From contig DDLS01000141.1 in NCBI GenBank assembly GCA_002340255.1, positions 1-18,852 of the forward strand: a stretch of 18,852 nt of DNA. Reading direction: 5' to 3'. Source of the stretch: Cyanobacteria bacterium UBA2566 (lineage in GTDB: Bacteria > Cyanobacteriota > Cyanobacteriia > Cyanobacteriales > Desertifilaceae). A model generated the notes under the pieces. It did not search any database, was not told where the DNA came from, and was given only the letters and a program-made list of their open reading frames with translations. Positions 1 through 7,135 of this stretch are shown here, piece by piece; positions within the stretch are counted from its first letter, which is position 1; each line of letters begins with the position of its first letter. A program made the translations under genes and the position numbers.

Positions 1-52
1 TCCCCCCATCTCCCCATCCCCCGATCCCCCCAACCCTATCTACTAAGCATTT
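1..52. repeat. C-rich low-complexity leader before ndhD
   Basis: The first 40 bases are runs of four to six C separated by AT or GAT. They resemble the slippage-prone spacers common between cyanobacterial genes. The stretch is cut by the window edge. No strong Shine-Dalgarno sequence is visible between it and the ndhD start. The upstream gene is not visible; in many cyanobacteria it is ndhF, but that is inference. Confidence 0.5.
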
Positions 53-1639
53 ATGACTGATTTACCTTGGTTAACCATCATTATTCTGTTTCCCATCGCG
101 GCTTCTCTGCTGCTGCCAATTATCCCAGACGAGGATGGGAAAACAGTACGCTGGTACTCTCTGATTGTTGGACTGATTGACTTTGCATTCATTATCTATG
201 CCTTCTGCACAGGCTATGACTTAAATGAGCCAGGCTTACAGTTAGTGGAAAAATATGCCTGGGTTCCTCAAATTGACCTCAATTGGTCAGTGGGTGCAGA
301 TGGTCTATCCATGCCCCTGATTATTCTCACTGGCTTTATTACCACCTTAGCCATGTTAGCAGCTTGGCCGGTGTCCATGAAGCCCAAGCTCTTCTACTTC
401 CTGATGTTGGCTATGTACGGCGGACAAATTGCCGTATTTGCGGTTCAGGATATGTTGCTCTTTTTCCTGGTGTGGGAATTAGAGTTAATCCCGGTTTACC
501 TGTTGCTCTCTATTTGGGGCGGTAAAAAACGGCTCTATGCAGCCACCAAGTTTATTCTCTATACCGCAGGGGGTTCCCTGTTTATTCTTCTGGTGGCCTT
601 GGCGATGGCGTTTTATGGAGATACCGTTACGTTTGATATGCAGGCGATCGCCAATAAGGACTATGCCCTAAACTTAGAACTCTTCCTCTATGCTGGCCTC
701 TTCATTGCCTACGCTGTCAAACTTCCGGTTTTTCCCCTCCATACCTGGCTACCGGATGCTCATGGTGAAGCCACAGCTCCCGTACATATGTTACTGGCTG
801 GTATCCTCCTAAAAATGGGAGGCTATGCCCTCATCCGCATGAATGCCGGTATGTTACCCGATGCTCACGCCGTCTTTGCTCCTATTTTGGTCATCCTGGG
901 CGTAGTCAACATCGTCTATGCAGCTCTGACTTCCTTTGCTCAACGCAACCTGAAGCGCAAGATTGCCTACTCTTCCATCTCCCACATGGGGTTTGTTCTC
1001 ATTGGCTTAGGTTCGTTTACCAATCTAGGACTGAGTGGTGCAATGCTACAAATGATCTCCCACGGCTTAATTGGAGCGAGTCTCTTCTTCCTCGTCGGTG
1101 CAACCTATGACCGCACCCATACCCTAATGTTGGATGAAATGGGCGGAGTCGGTCAAAAGATGCGGAAGATGTTTGCCATGTGGACAGCTTGCTCCATGGC
1201 TTCTTTAGCCCTTCCCGGTATGAGTGGCTTTGTCGCTGAGTTAACCATCTTTATCGGCTTTAGTACCAGTGATGCCTACAGTTCCACGTTTAAAGTTCTC
1301 GTCGTTTTCCTCGCCGCTGTCGGTGTAATTTTGACTCCGATTTATCTGCTGTCCATGCTGCGGGAAATCTGCTATGGCCCTGAAAACAAGGAATTGGTCG
1401 AACACGAGGTATTAGTTGATTCGGAACCTCGCGAGGTATTTATCATTGCCTGCTTGCTGGTTCCCATTATTGGTATCGGACTCTATCCGAAAATTGTCAC
1501 CCAGATTTACGATCCAACGACGGTAGAATATACAGCCAGATTACGTAATGCTGTCCCCACCTTAGTGGAATCTTCATCTGTGGCATTTGAAGGGGTTCCC
1601 GGTCGCCTAGCTCAAGGGATGACGGCTCCTCAGATTTAA
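53..1639 (+). CDS. ndhD: NAD(P)H-quinone oxidoreductase (NDH-1) chain 4, NdhD1-type
   Basis: This is an antiporter-like proton-pumping membrane subunit of thylakoid NDH-1, which serves respiration and cyclic electron flow around photosystem I. The 528-residue length and the hydrophobic segments throughout fit the family. Recognisable family motifs are WELELIPVYLLL near 141-152, LPVFPLHTWLPDAHGEATAPVH at about 224-245 and the LLKMGGYAL helix near 252-260. By analogy with E. coli NuoM, the likely proton-channel residues are Glu142, Lys223 and Lys254; that mapping is from memory. The N-terminus (MTDLPWLTIIILFPIAASLL) matches the usual cyanobacterial NdhD1 start, so the ATG at 53 is kept despite a weak ribosome site. 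Paralogues such as ndhD2 and ndhD4 exist; sequence character favours D1. The gene is convergent with the CHAT gene. Confidence 0.97.
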   Translation: MTDLPWLTIIILFPIAASLLLPIIPDEDGKTVRWYSLIVGLIDFAFIIYAFCTGYDLNEPGLQLVEKYAWVPQIDLNWSVGADGLSMPLIILTGFITTLAMLAAWPVSMKPKLFYFLMLAMYGGQIAVFAVQDMLLFFLVWELELIPVYLLLSIWGGKKRLYAATKFILYTAGGSLFILLVALAMAFYGDTVTFDMQAIANKDYALNLELFLYAGLFIAYAVKLPVFPLHTWLPDAHGEATAPVHMLLAGILLKMGGYALIRMNAGMLPDAHAVFAPILVILGVVNIVYAALTSFAQRNLKRKIAYSSISHMGFVLIGLGSFTNLGLSGAMLQMISHGLIGASLFFLVGATYDRTHTLMLDEMGGVGQKMRKMFAMWTACSMASLALPGMSGFVAELTIFIGFSTSDAYSSTFKVLVVFLAAVGVILTPIYLLSMLREICYGPENKELVEHEVLVDSEPREVFIIACLLVPIIGIGLYPKIVTQIYDPTTVEYTARLRNAVPTLVESSSVAFEGVPGRLAQGMTAPQI

Positions 1640-1669
1640 AATTCAACTGAATTACCCAAAGGATTCAAT

Positions 1670-1699
1670 GTAGGGGCGTTTCACATGAAACGCCCCTAC
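1670..1699. repeat. 14-bp perfect palindrome between convergent genes
   Basis: GTAGGGGCGTTTCA is followed by CA and then its exact reverse complement. It lies 31 bases after the ndhD stop and 44 bases before the end of the convergent CHAT gene. A short T-run (CAGTTTTG) follows on the plus strand, so it could terminate ndhD transcription. Very similar palindromes are, from memory, dispersed in many cyanobacterial genomes, so a mobile or REP-like origin is as likely. Confidence 0.7.
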
Positions 1700-1742
1700 C
1701 AGTTTTGTATCGCTCCTTGAGCAGGATTGCCGATCTCTTTCA

Positions 1743-4601
1743 TCAATGATTCCATTCTCCCTGCAATGTAAACGCTGCCCAATAATAGGGTTGCCACCAT
1801 TGGGACGTTTCCCACATTTTTAATTGGGCTTCCCGCAATGCCTGACTCGGGGATTTTCCTTCTGCCAATAAAGTCTGGTAAAAATCAATCATTAATTTGG
1901 CGGTAGCTTGATCATCTACACTCCACAAACTGACAACTAAACGGGGCGCTCCTGCATACATAAATCCTCGGGTTAAGCCAATTAAACCTTCTCCTTTAAT
2001 GTTTTGTCCTAAACCGGTTTCACAGGCACTTAAAACCACCAACTCACTGGGTAGGTTTAAGTTGAAAATTTCATGGAGTCTTAAGAAACCATTTAAGGGT
2101 TCGCCATCAGCATTGACTAAGGAAAAAACTAGCCCAGATAGGGCAGGGTTTGTGCTATTCATTAAGCCGTGGGTGGCAAAGTGGATAATCTGATATTGGG
2201 AGAGTTCGTCACTGGCCGCTAATTTTCGACTGGCACTAAATCCAAAGCCTTCAAGACGCTCTGGAGCAGGAACAAGGGCTAAAATACTTTCGGCTTCCTG
2301 GTGAGTGTAAGGTAATCGGTCAAATAAAACACCTGATTCCCTAGCCGATCGCTCCAAATCTGGCGGTAGGGGTTGTGCTTTGCTGGTTCCCCTAGTACTC
2401 ACTCGTCCATCATTTTGTCCAAACACGGGATCGGCAAGCACAGCTAGAGTTTTGGGGGCAGGTTTGCGTCCTTGGGTTTCCCGTCGCAAAATCGCTACTG
2501 TAGACGCAGAGGGAAGATTAACGAGTTCGCGATTGGCAATTAGGGGCTTATATTCCTGTAGACCCGGAACAGCAAGAGCCGCAAAAGGCACATATTGTAA
2601 GGCTCCATGACCGGCGATCGCCAATCGCTTATTCCCCAACTCCTCGGCTACCGGCCCTAAAATCTGCTCACTGAGCTGGATAGCGGTGGCTTCCAGCACA
2701 TTACGGCGTATCCTTTGGGTGGGAATCGTCAGAGCATCTCGAAACTTACGGGCACTCTGTTCTATGGTTTCTCGCCCAGGAAGTTCATAGCTCTTAATCT
2801 CCGTAGAACTGACGAGCCATAAGGTGCTGCGCTCCTTGCCCAAAAAGTATTCTAAGAGCAAGGTATCCTCGTCTAGAACCTGGGTTTGGATCTCCTCTAG
2901 GGTGAGGGGTTCAGGTTGGGTGAGGGCGGCGTAGCGGGGACTAGAGACCCGAATCAGGGCTTGTACGGCTCGGTATTGGTCGAGAAGGGTTTTAATTTTT
3001 TCTTCAATCACCTGGGCTTCCCGTTCAGTATGGGAGCGGCTGAGGATCTGAATTCGGCGCTCTTCTTGAAGACTCAGTTGTTTTTGTAGGCTTTTTTTCT
3101 GCTCGAGGAGAGTGGGATTAACGCCCGCACTCACATCTCCTTGGGCTTCTGCCAGAATATCTAACAATGACCTGGCTCTAGATTGTTCGCTCACTTGCAA
3201 GGCTTGGGCATCATAGCCGTGTTGGGGCGATTTCTGGTGCAGTTGCATCAGTAAATCGATGTAAAATTCGTAATAGTCCTGTTTGGAGGCAAAAAAGCTA
3301 GTGCGTAACTCTTGACTGGCAACGTTAATCCGCATATCTTCGATAATGGCGATCGCCGGTTTCAGGGTTTCGAGTGCTTCTTCTAACCCCCCTTGTTCCT
3401 GTTGCACTTGAGCGATACGATACAAACTCAGGGCTTCTTTGGGGCGATCGCCAATTTCTTGCCGAATGCTTAATGCTTGTTGATACTGCTCTAGCGCCTT
3501 GTCCGGTTTTCCTTGGTTCGCATAGACATAACCCAGATTATTTAATGTACTTGCCTTTCCTTTGCGATTGCCGACTTCCTCCCACAAGGGTAGCGCTTGT
3601 TCATAATAACCCAGGGATTTCTCCCACTGACCCCGATCTGCCCACACATAGCCCATATTATTGAGGGTACTCGCTTGACCGGGGCGATCGCCGACTTCCT
3701 CCCACAAGGGTAGCGCCCGTTCGTAATAGGTCAGTGCTTGTTGGGGTAACTTGACCGCATCATAATACAAGCCAATATTATTCAATGTCCGTGCCATCCC
3801 CAACCGATCCTCAAGAGTGCGATAGGTTAGCAATGCCTGTTCATAAGCGTGCAAAGATGGGTCATAATCCCCCAAATGATCGTAAATAATACCGATATTA
3901 TTCAAGGTTGCCGCTTCCCCATAGCCATCTTCCACTTCGCGCCAGAGGGGTAGAGCGCGGTTATAGTAATCTAGGGCTTGCTGATATTGACCGAGGCGAT
4001 CGTAAACCACGCCTATATTATTAAATGTATAGGCTTCTCCCCCCCGATCTTCAACCTGTTGATAGTGCTGTAGAGCCAGACTATAGGCGTTGAGTGCTGC
4101 ATCCATATCCGCCTGGATTTGATAAATTAAACCCATTTGGTTCAAACTATCCGCCATCCCCACCGGATCGGTACTTTGTTCATAAAATGCTAATGCCTGT
4201 TGCACATACTCCAAAGAAGGCTCTAATTGTCCTAAATTTTTATAAATAATCCCTAAAAGTAAACCACTCAACGCCGATTGTTGCACTTGGCCCTGTTCTT
4301 GATACAATTGGTAGGCGTTTTTTAGCAGGGGAATCGCTTGTTCAAACCCTACGACTGTCCCTTTGTGATACCATTCCAGAGCCTGTTGAAAAATCAAGTC
4401 TGGAGAATCTGCCTTAACCCTTTTGGCTGTAGGTAACCCAGATAACAGGGTAATCCGATCGGAGTAGGGTAAAGTGTAGCTAGACTCGACAGGAAACGAG
4501 GGTTTCCCGATTCCTCCTCCAAGGGTGCATACAAGCAGACCCGTTAAGGGTAAGTAATAATTGATTCGCAATAAGCGAAGAACACGCGGTTGCCAATTCA
4601 T
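1743..4601 (-). CDS. TPR-repeat CHAT-domain caspase-like protein, exported or membrane-anchored
   Basis: Predicted cysteine protease of the caspase/separase-like CHAT family, 952 residues. A basic N-terminus (R6, R9, R12) and a hydrophobic stretch at about 13-30 suggest a signal peptide or anchor; the Cys25 context (LLVC) is not a good lipobox. Residues 111-390 are seven TPR units of exactly 40 residues with the consensus TLNNIGxxY, and an eighth, degenerate unit runs to about 424. A linker with the typical SRARSLLDILAEA sequence (473-485) and a charged coiled coil (about 498-550) follow. The CHAT region is about 565-952. Its predicted catalytic pair is His811 in FATHG and Cys860 in SACETG, both present. 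The ATG is fixed by an in-frame TGA two codons upstream. It is divergent from the FecR-domain gene across 99 bp. The substrate is unknown. Confidence 0.92.
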   Translation of the reverse strand: MNWQPRVLRLLRINYYLPLTGLLVCTLGGGIGKPSFPVESSYTLPYSDRITLLSGLPTAKRVKADSPDLIFQQALEWYHKGTVVGFEQAIPLLKNAYQLYQEQGQVQQSALSGLLLGIIYKNLGQLEPSLEYVQQALAFYEQSTDPVGMADSLNQMGLIYQIQADMDAALNAYSLALQHYQQVEDRGGEAYTFNNIGVVYDRLGQYQQALDYYNRALPLWREVEDGYGEAATLNNIGIIYDHLGDYDPSLHAYEQALLTYRTLEDRLGMARTLNNIGLYYDAVKLPQQALTYYERALPLWEEVGDRPGQASTLNNMGYVWADRGQWEKSLGYYEQALPLWEEVGNRKGKASTLNNLGYVYANQGKPDKALEQYQQALSIRQEIGDRPKEALSLYRIAQVQQEQGGLEEALETLKPAIAIIEDMRINVASQELRTSFFASKQDYYEFYIDLLMQLHQKSPQHGYDAQALQVSEQSRARSLLDILAEAQGDVSAGVNPTLLEQKKSLQKQLSLQEERRIQILSRSHTEREAQVIEEKIKTLLDQYRAVQALIRVSSPRYAALTQPEPLTLEEIQTQVLDEDTLLLEYFLGKERSTLWLVSSTEIKSYELPGRETIEQSARKFRDALTIPTQRIRRNVLEATAIQLSEQILGPVAEELGNKRLAIAGHGALQYVPFAALAVPGLQEYKPLIANRELVNLPSASTVAILRRETQGRKPAPKTLAVLADPVFGQNDGRVSTRGTSKAQPLPPDLERSARESGVLFDRLPYTHQEAESILALVPAPERLEGFGFSASRKLAASDELSQYQIIHFATHGLMNSTNPALSGLVFSLVNADGEPLNGFLRLHEIFNLNLPSELVVLSACETGLGQNIKGEGLIGLTRGFMYAGAPRLVVSLWSVDDQATAKLMIDFYQTLLAEGKSPSQALREAQLKMWETSQWWQPYYWAAFTLQGEWNH
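3330..4271 (-). repeat. 120-bp tandem repeats encoding TPR units
   Basis: Seven consecutive 120-bp units, plus a degenerate eighth, encode 40-residue TPRs. Phrases such as the complement of TLNNIG (ATTATTGAGGGTACT and relatives) recur at 120-base spacing, and two adjacent units share ALPLWEEVG. The repeats are coding and account for the periodicity visible in this stretch. Such arrays can gain or lose units by recombination. Confidence 0.85.
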
Positions 4602-4700
4602 ATTTCAGTTCTTGCCATCTGATGCTGAAAAACAATCCTGATTTGGATCGGGAAGGCTGAACAAACAAACAAATTTTGCTTGAAAGCACCCCATTAAAAA

Positions 4701-5756
4701 ATGAAGCTGTTTGACTCCTACATTCCTCAGATGTTTCCTACTCTGCTTAGAGTGGGAGTGTTCTTGACGGTTCTGAGTTCTGGGTTATCGACCCAACAGA
4801 GCTCGGCCAGTTCCGTAGAAACCACCGATCGAACTTCGGTGACGTTGCACCCTGAATCTACTGTAGAGTATAACCACAATTTATCTGCAAGAGAAGAAGC
4901 TTTAAATTCCCCCATCAGTTCTCCGGTGGCGCAAGCCCCTACAATGCGATCGGTGACGATTGAAGAAATTAAGGGAACTGTTTGGTTTAACGATCGGCCA
5001 GCTCGTGTGGGGGATCAGCTACTCACTTCAGAAGATCGGATCGTTACTGGAAAAAATTCCATGGCTAGACTACGCATTGATAGCCAAGTTGGGGTCGTTG
5101 AATTAGCTCCACAAACCACGTTTCAAGTCGAGACCCTCGAAGGAGGAAATCCCCCGATTACAGGATTTTATATTCCTCTAGGACGAGCGCGATTTTCCAT
5201 TGCCGCATGGGTTAGTAATCCGGATCGTTTATTAGGACAAAATTTGGAGCAAATTACTGGATTAAAGAGTCTTGATATTCCTTTGAATATTGCCCAATCA
5301 ACGGCAACGGAAAATGCACCGGTGCGGGTGAGAACTCCAGCCGGGGTTGCCGGAGTTCGAGGAACCTCTTTTGGAGTCAATGTCGGTCCAGATGGAAAAA
5401 CAGGCATTTCTACTATTGATGGTATTGTGGGAGTCTTCAGTCAAGGTCAAGAAGTTTTGGTCAATCCTGGATTTTATGCGGTGATTAATCCAGGTGAACC
5501 TCCAACTGTAGAAGAAATCACTCCAGCCCTCTCAACGTTGAGGATTCGGAGTATCTCACCTGCGGGGAATGGAGCTGTGATTGTTGCCCAAGCCGATCCG
5601 ATGGATCTGGTGTATGTGAATAATCGGGCAGTGCCGACGGATGCTGACGGTAAGTTTAGAATTCGGGTTCATTCTGGCGATCGCGTCCGGATTGTTCTGC
5701 GCGGTCCCTCTGTGCGCGAACGGCGCTATCTCTTGAATGTAGATATCAGAGAGTGA
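4701..5756 (+). CDS. Secreted FecR-domain protein
   Basis: This 351-residue protein has a probable signal peptide: residues 12-34 include a hydrophobic core (LLRVGVFLTVLSSGL). A Ser/Thr-rich stretch follows. A FecR-like beta domain spans about 89-250, with IKGTVWFNDRPARVGDQL and later RTPAGVAGVRGTSFGV. A C-terminal beta-sandwich-like segment covers about 281-347. Classical FecR couples outer-membrane receptors to an ECF sigma factor, but no sigma factor or transmembrane anti-sigma helix is seen here, so that role is not claimed. Stand-alone FecR proteins are common in cyanobacteria and often sit near CHAT or CHASE2 genes. The ATG at 4701 is the first start after an in-frame TAA at 4695-4697. 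A small dyad (TGCTT-GA-AAGCA, 4677-4688) lies just upstream. The stop codon coincides with the putative right end of the IS element, so the native C-terminus may have been altered. Confidence 0.88.
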   Translation: MKLFDSYIPQMFPTLLRVGVFLTVLSSGLSTQQSSASSVETTDRTSVTLHPESTVEYNHNLSAREEALNSPISSPVAQAPTMRSVTIEEIKGTVWFNDRPARVGDQLLTSEDRIVTGKNSMARLRIDSQVGVVELAPQTTFQVETLEGGNPPITGFYIPLGRARFSIAAWVSNPDRLLGQNLEQITGLKSLDIPLNIAQSTATENAPVRVRTPAGVAGVRGTSFGVNVGPDGKTGISTIDGIVGVFSQGQEVLVNPGFYAVINPGEPPTVEEITPALSTLRIRSISPAGNGAVIVAQADPMDLVYVNNRAVPTDADGKFRIRVHSGDRVRIVLRGPSVRERRYLLNVDIRE

Positions 5757-5950
5757 ACTACCCACACTAAGTCGAAGCGACTAAGCGTGTGGGCTTCTAA
5801 CATCGCAGGGGAATGCCTCAGAACAGACTTGCGTCCACGCTTTGGTCTTACTTCCCCTCCGTTAGCAGAGACGGCTGTTCCATCCGTCTGTAGCATTCTG
5901 ATGCCTTCTGCTCTTATATTCGTAGCCCCATTACCATCACGGTCGTGACG
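5753..5950 (-). ncRNA. Possible omega/right-end RNA overlapping the 3' end of tnpB
   Basis: Known TnpB systems use a guide RNA whose scaffold overlaps the 3' end of tnpB and the right-end hairpin, with the guide copied from the flanking DNA. Here the hairpin at 5761-5793 and the adjoining tnpB 3' coding sequence sit in the right place. The upstream limit is arbitrary. The guide would be antisense to the last codons of the fecR-like gene. This is positional inference only. Confidence 0.3.
5761..5793 (-). repeat. Right-end subterminal hairpin of the IS element
   Basis: On the element strand, CCCACAC pairs with GTGTGGG (7 bp). An asymmetric internal loop (GCTT against TA) follows, then AGTCG pairs with CGACT around the loop CTT. 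It is preceded by GAAG and followed by TAGTTCAC. The hairpin is translated as part of the tnpB frame. Confidence 0.75.
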
Positions 5951-7010
5951 AGTGCCACAGTGGGGGCAAGTCCACTCTCTAATATCAAGTGGCAACTCAT
6001 CAATCTGGTGATAGCAGTTAGAGCAGAGTTTGGAGCTGGGAAACCATCTATCAATTTCCAGCAACTTACCGCCTTTTTTCTCTAGCTTGTAAGCGATGAA
6101 ATTGACGAAACTCCCCCATCCTGCATCAGATATTGCTTTAGCTAAATTGTGATTGCGTACCATGCCTTTGACATTAAGATTCTCTACTACGACCACTTGG
6201 TTCTCATTGACGAGCTTTCGGGAAAGCTTATGTAGAAAATCTTGACGGGATTTAGCTACCCGTTCGTACACTTTAGCTACAGTCTTCTTAGCTTTATTCC
6301 TTGAATTACTTCCTTTTTCTTTCTTGGCTAACTTTTTCTGCTTACGTTTGAGGTTTTTCTCATGTTTAGCTAGATGTCTAGGGTTGTCATACTTAGAAAC
6401 CTTGCTGCCATTACTTGTAATAGCAAAATGAGTTAGTCCTAAGTCAATCCCAATTACTTGGCCGTCAGTTGAAACTATTGGGTTATCACCTTCAGCTTCC
6501 GTCAATATTGAAGCAAAGTATTTACCTGATGGCTCTAAACTAACTGTTACCGTCTTGATTGCTCCTTCTATATTCCGATGTAATTTAGCTTTAACTTTGC
6601 CAACTTTACCCGGGAACCGAATAAATCCATCAAGCACTTTAACGTTTTGAGGATACTGAATTGATTGCTGGCGATGTTTTGACTTGTAACGCGGAAACTT
6701 AGCACGTCCGGCAAAAAAGTTTTTGTAGGCTGTAATTAAGTTGAGTGTTGTTGCTTGCAAAACTTGGCTATAGCATTCAGATCACCATATAGTTTCTTGT
6801 TCTTTCTTGAGTGTGGGTAAAAAAGCGTTAAGAGCTGATTGGCCAAGACTTTTGCCTGTCTCCTTATAAGTCTCGATTGACTTATTCAAAGCATAGTTCC
6901 ACCACCATCTAGCACAACCAAAGTGCTGAGACAATATGACTTGTTGTTCTGATGTTGGATAAAGTCGAACTTTGACTGCTTTGTGTATCATTTTAAGTCT
7001 TCCTTACTGA

Positions 7011-7038
7011 ATTATACTATAAACAGTAAAAGAGTCAA
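7011..7038 (-). promoter_or_regulatory. Sigma-70-type promoter of tnpB
   Basis: On the minus strand a TTGACT box (7033-7038) is followed by a 16-base spacer and a perfect TATAAT (7011-7016). It lies 20 bases before the tnpB ATG, with GGAAG between. This is the best promoter match in the window. Confidence 0.7.
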
Positions 7039-7081
7039 GAAGATTGGGAAATTTCCCTTCCTCCAATTTCCCGCCTTTCAT

Positions 7082-7113
7082 CCCCCGCTAAATCGAAGCG
7101 ATTATAGCGGGGG
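7082..7113 (-). repeat. Left-end subterminal hairpin of the IS element
   Basis: On the element strand, CCCCCGCTA pairs with TAGCGGGGG (9 bp). There is one bulged T, then AATCG pairs with CGATT around CTT. The inner stem-loop matches that of the right-end hairpin except for one compensated base pair, and both hairpins are preceded by GAAG. It lies 22 bp after the kinase stop, so it could also end that operon's transcript, but no T-run follows. It might instead be the right end of an older, deleted element. Confidence 0.65.
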
Positions 7114-7135
7114 ACTTCCCGGCGTATAGTTAAAC

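Larger units (their letters stand above)
5726..6991 (-). pseudogene. tnpB: tnpB, RNA-guided nuclease family, interrupted by one in-frame TGA
   Basis: The reading frame spans 421 sense positions plus the final stop, in one frame, broken only by TGA at 6782-6784 (codon 70). Before it lies the N-terminal OrfB part with KVRLYPTSEQQ. After it, SECYSQVLQATTLNLITAYKNFF resumes the family sequence without a shift. RuvC residues are intact: Asp183 in GIDLG, Glu270 in VVVVENLNV and the HDRDGN acidic motif near 349-354. The zinc-finger cysteines are at about 323, 326, 342 and 345. The ATG at 6991 has GGAAG upstream and a good promoter. The C-terminus runs through the right-end hairpin and stops inside the fecR-like gene (31-base overlap), which is odd. 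A natural 69-residue fragment plus an internally started 344-residue protein (Met at 6760) is possible; the latter would lack the N-terminal region. Confidence 0.88.
5753..7125 (-). mobile_element. IS200/IS605-type element with tnpB only
   Basis: The element comprises a tnpB-like gene flanked by two subterminal hairpins (5761-5793 and 7082-7113) that share the same inner stem-loop. No tnpA (Y1 transposase) is present, so any movement would need TnpA supplied in trans. The right boundary is placed at GTGAA (TTCAC on the element strand), just outside the right hairpin. The left boundary is only approximate, because I cannot identify the cleavage tetranucleotide. The element sits between the fecR-like gene and the kinase operon, and no target duplication is expected for this class. 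Confidence 0.75.

Noticed and set aside
3374..3664. Plus-strand frame of 96 codons inside the TPR-CHAT gene
   Set aside because: It is fully antisense to the TPR repeats, and its periodic translation is a by-product of them.
3330..4271. Regularly spaced repeats that could suggest a CRISPR array
   Set aside because: The 120-bp period is in frame and encodes TPR units; there are no identical short repeats with unique spacers and no cas genes.
1743..4601. TPR-CHAT protein as Csx29 of a Craspase (type III-E CRISPR) system
   Set aside because: No gRAMP/Cas7-11 gene or CRISPR array is present, and the N-terminus looks like an export signal or membrane anchor.
4480..4689. Minus-strand frame of 69 codons spanning the TPR-CHAT start
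   Set aside because: It overlaps the well-supported N-terminus in another frame and has no family resemblance.
6782..6784. TGA as a recoded (selenocysteine or glycine) codon
   Set aside because: All other genes use TGA as a normal stop, TnpB has no conserved Sec position here, and no SECIS-like hairpin is apparent.
5726..6991. Stand-alone Cas12-like or domesticated TnpB defence gene
   Set aside because: The hairpins at both ends and the in-frame nonsense codon fit an ordinary decaying IS200/IS605-type element; there is no array or fused domain.
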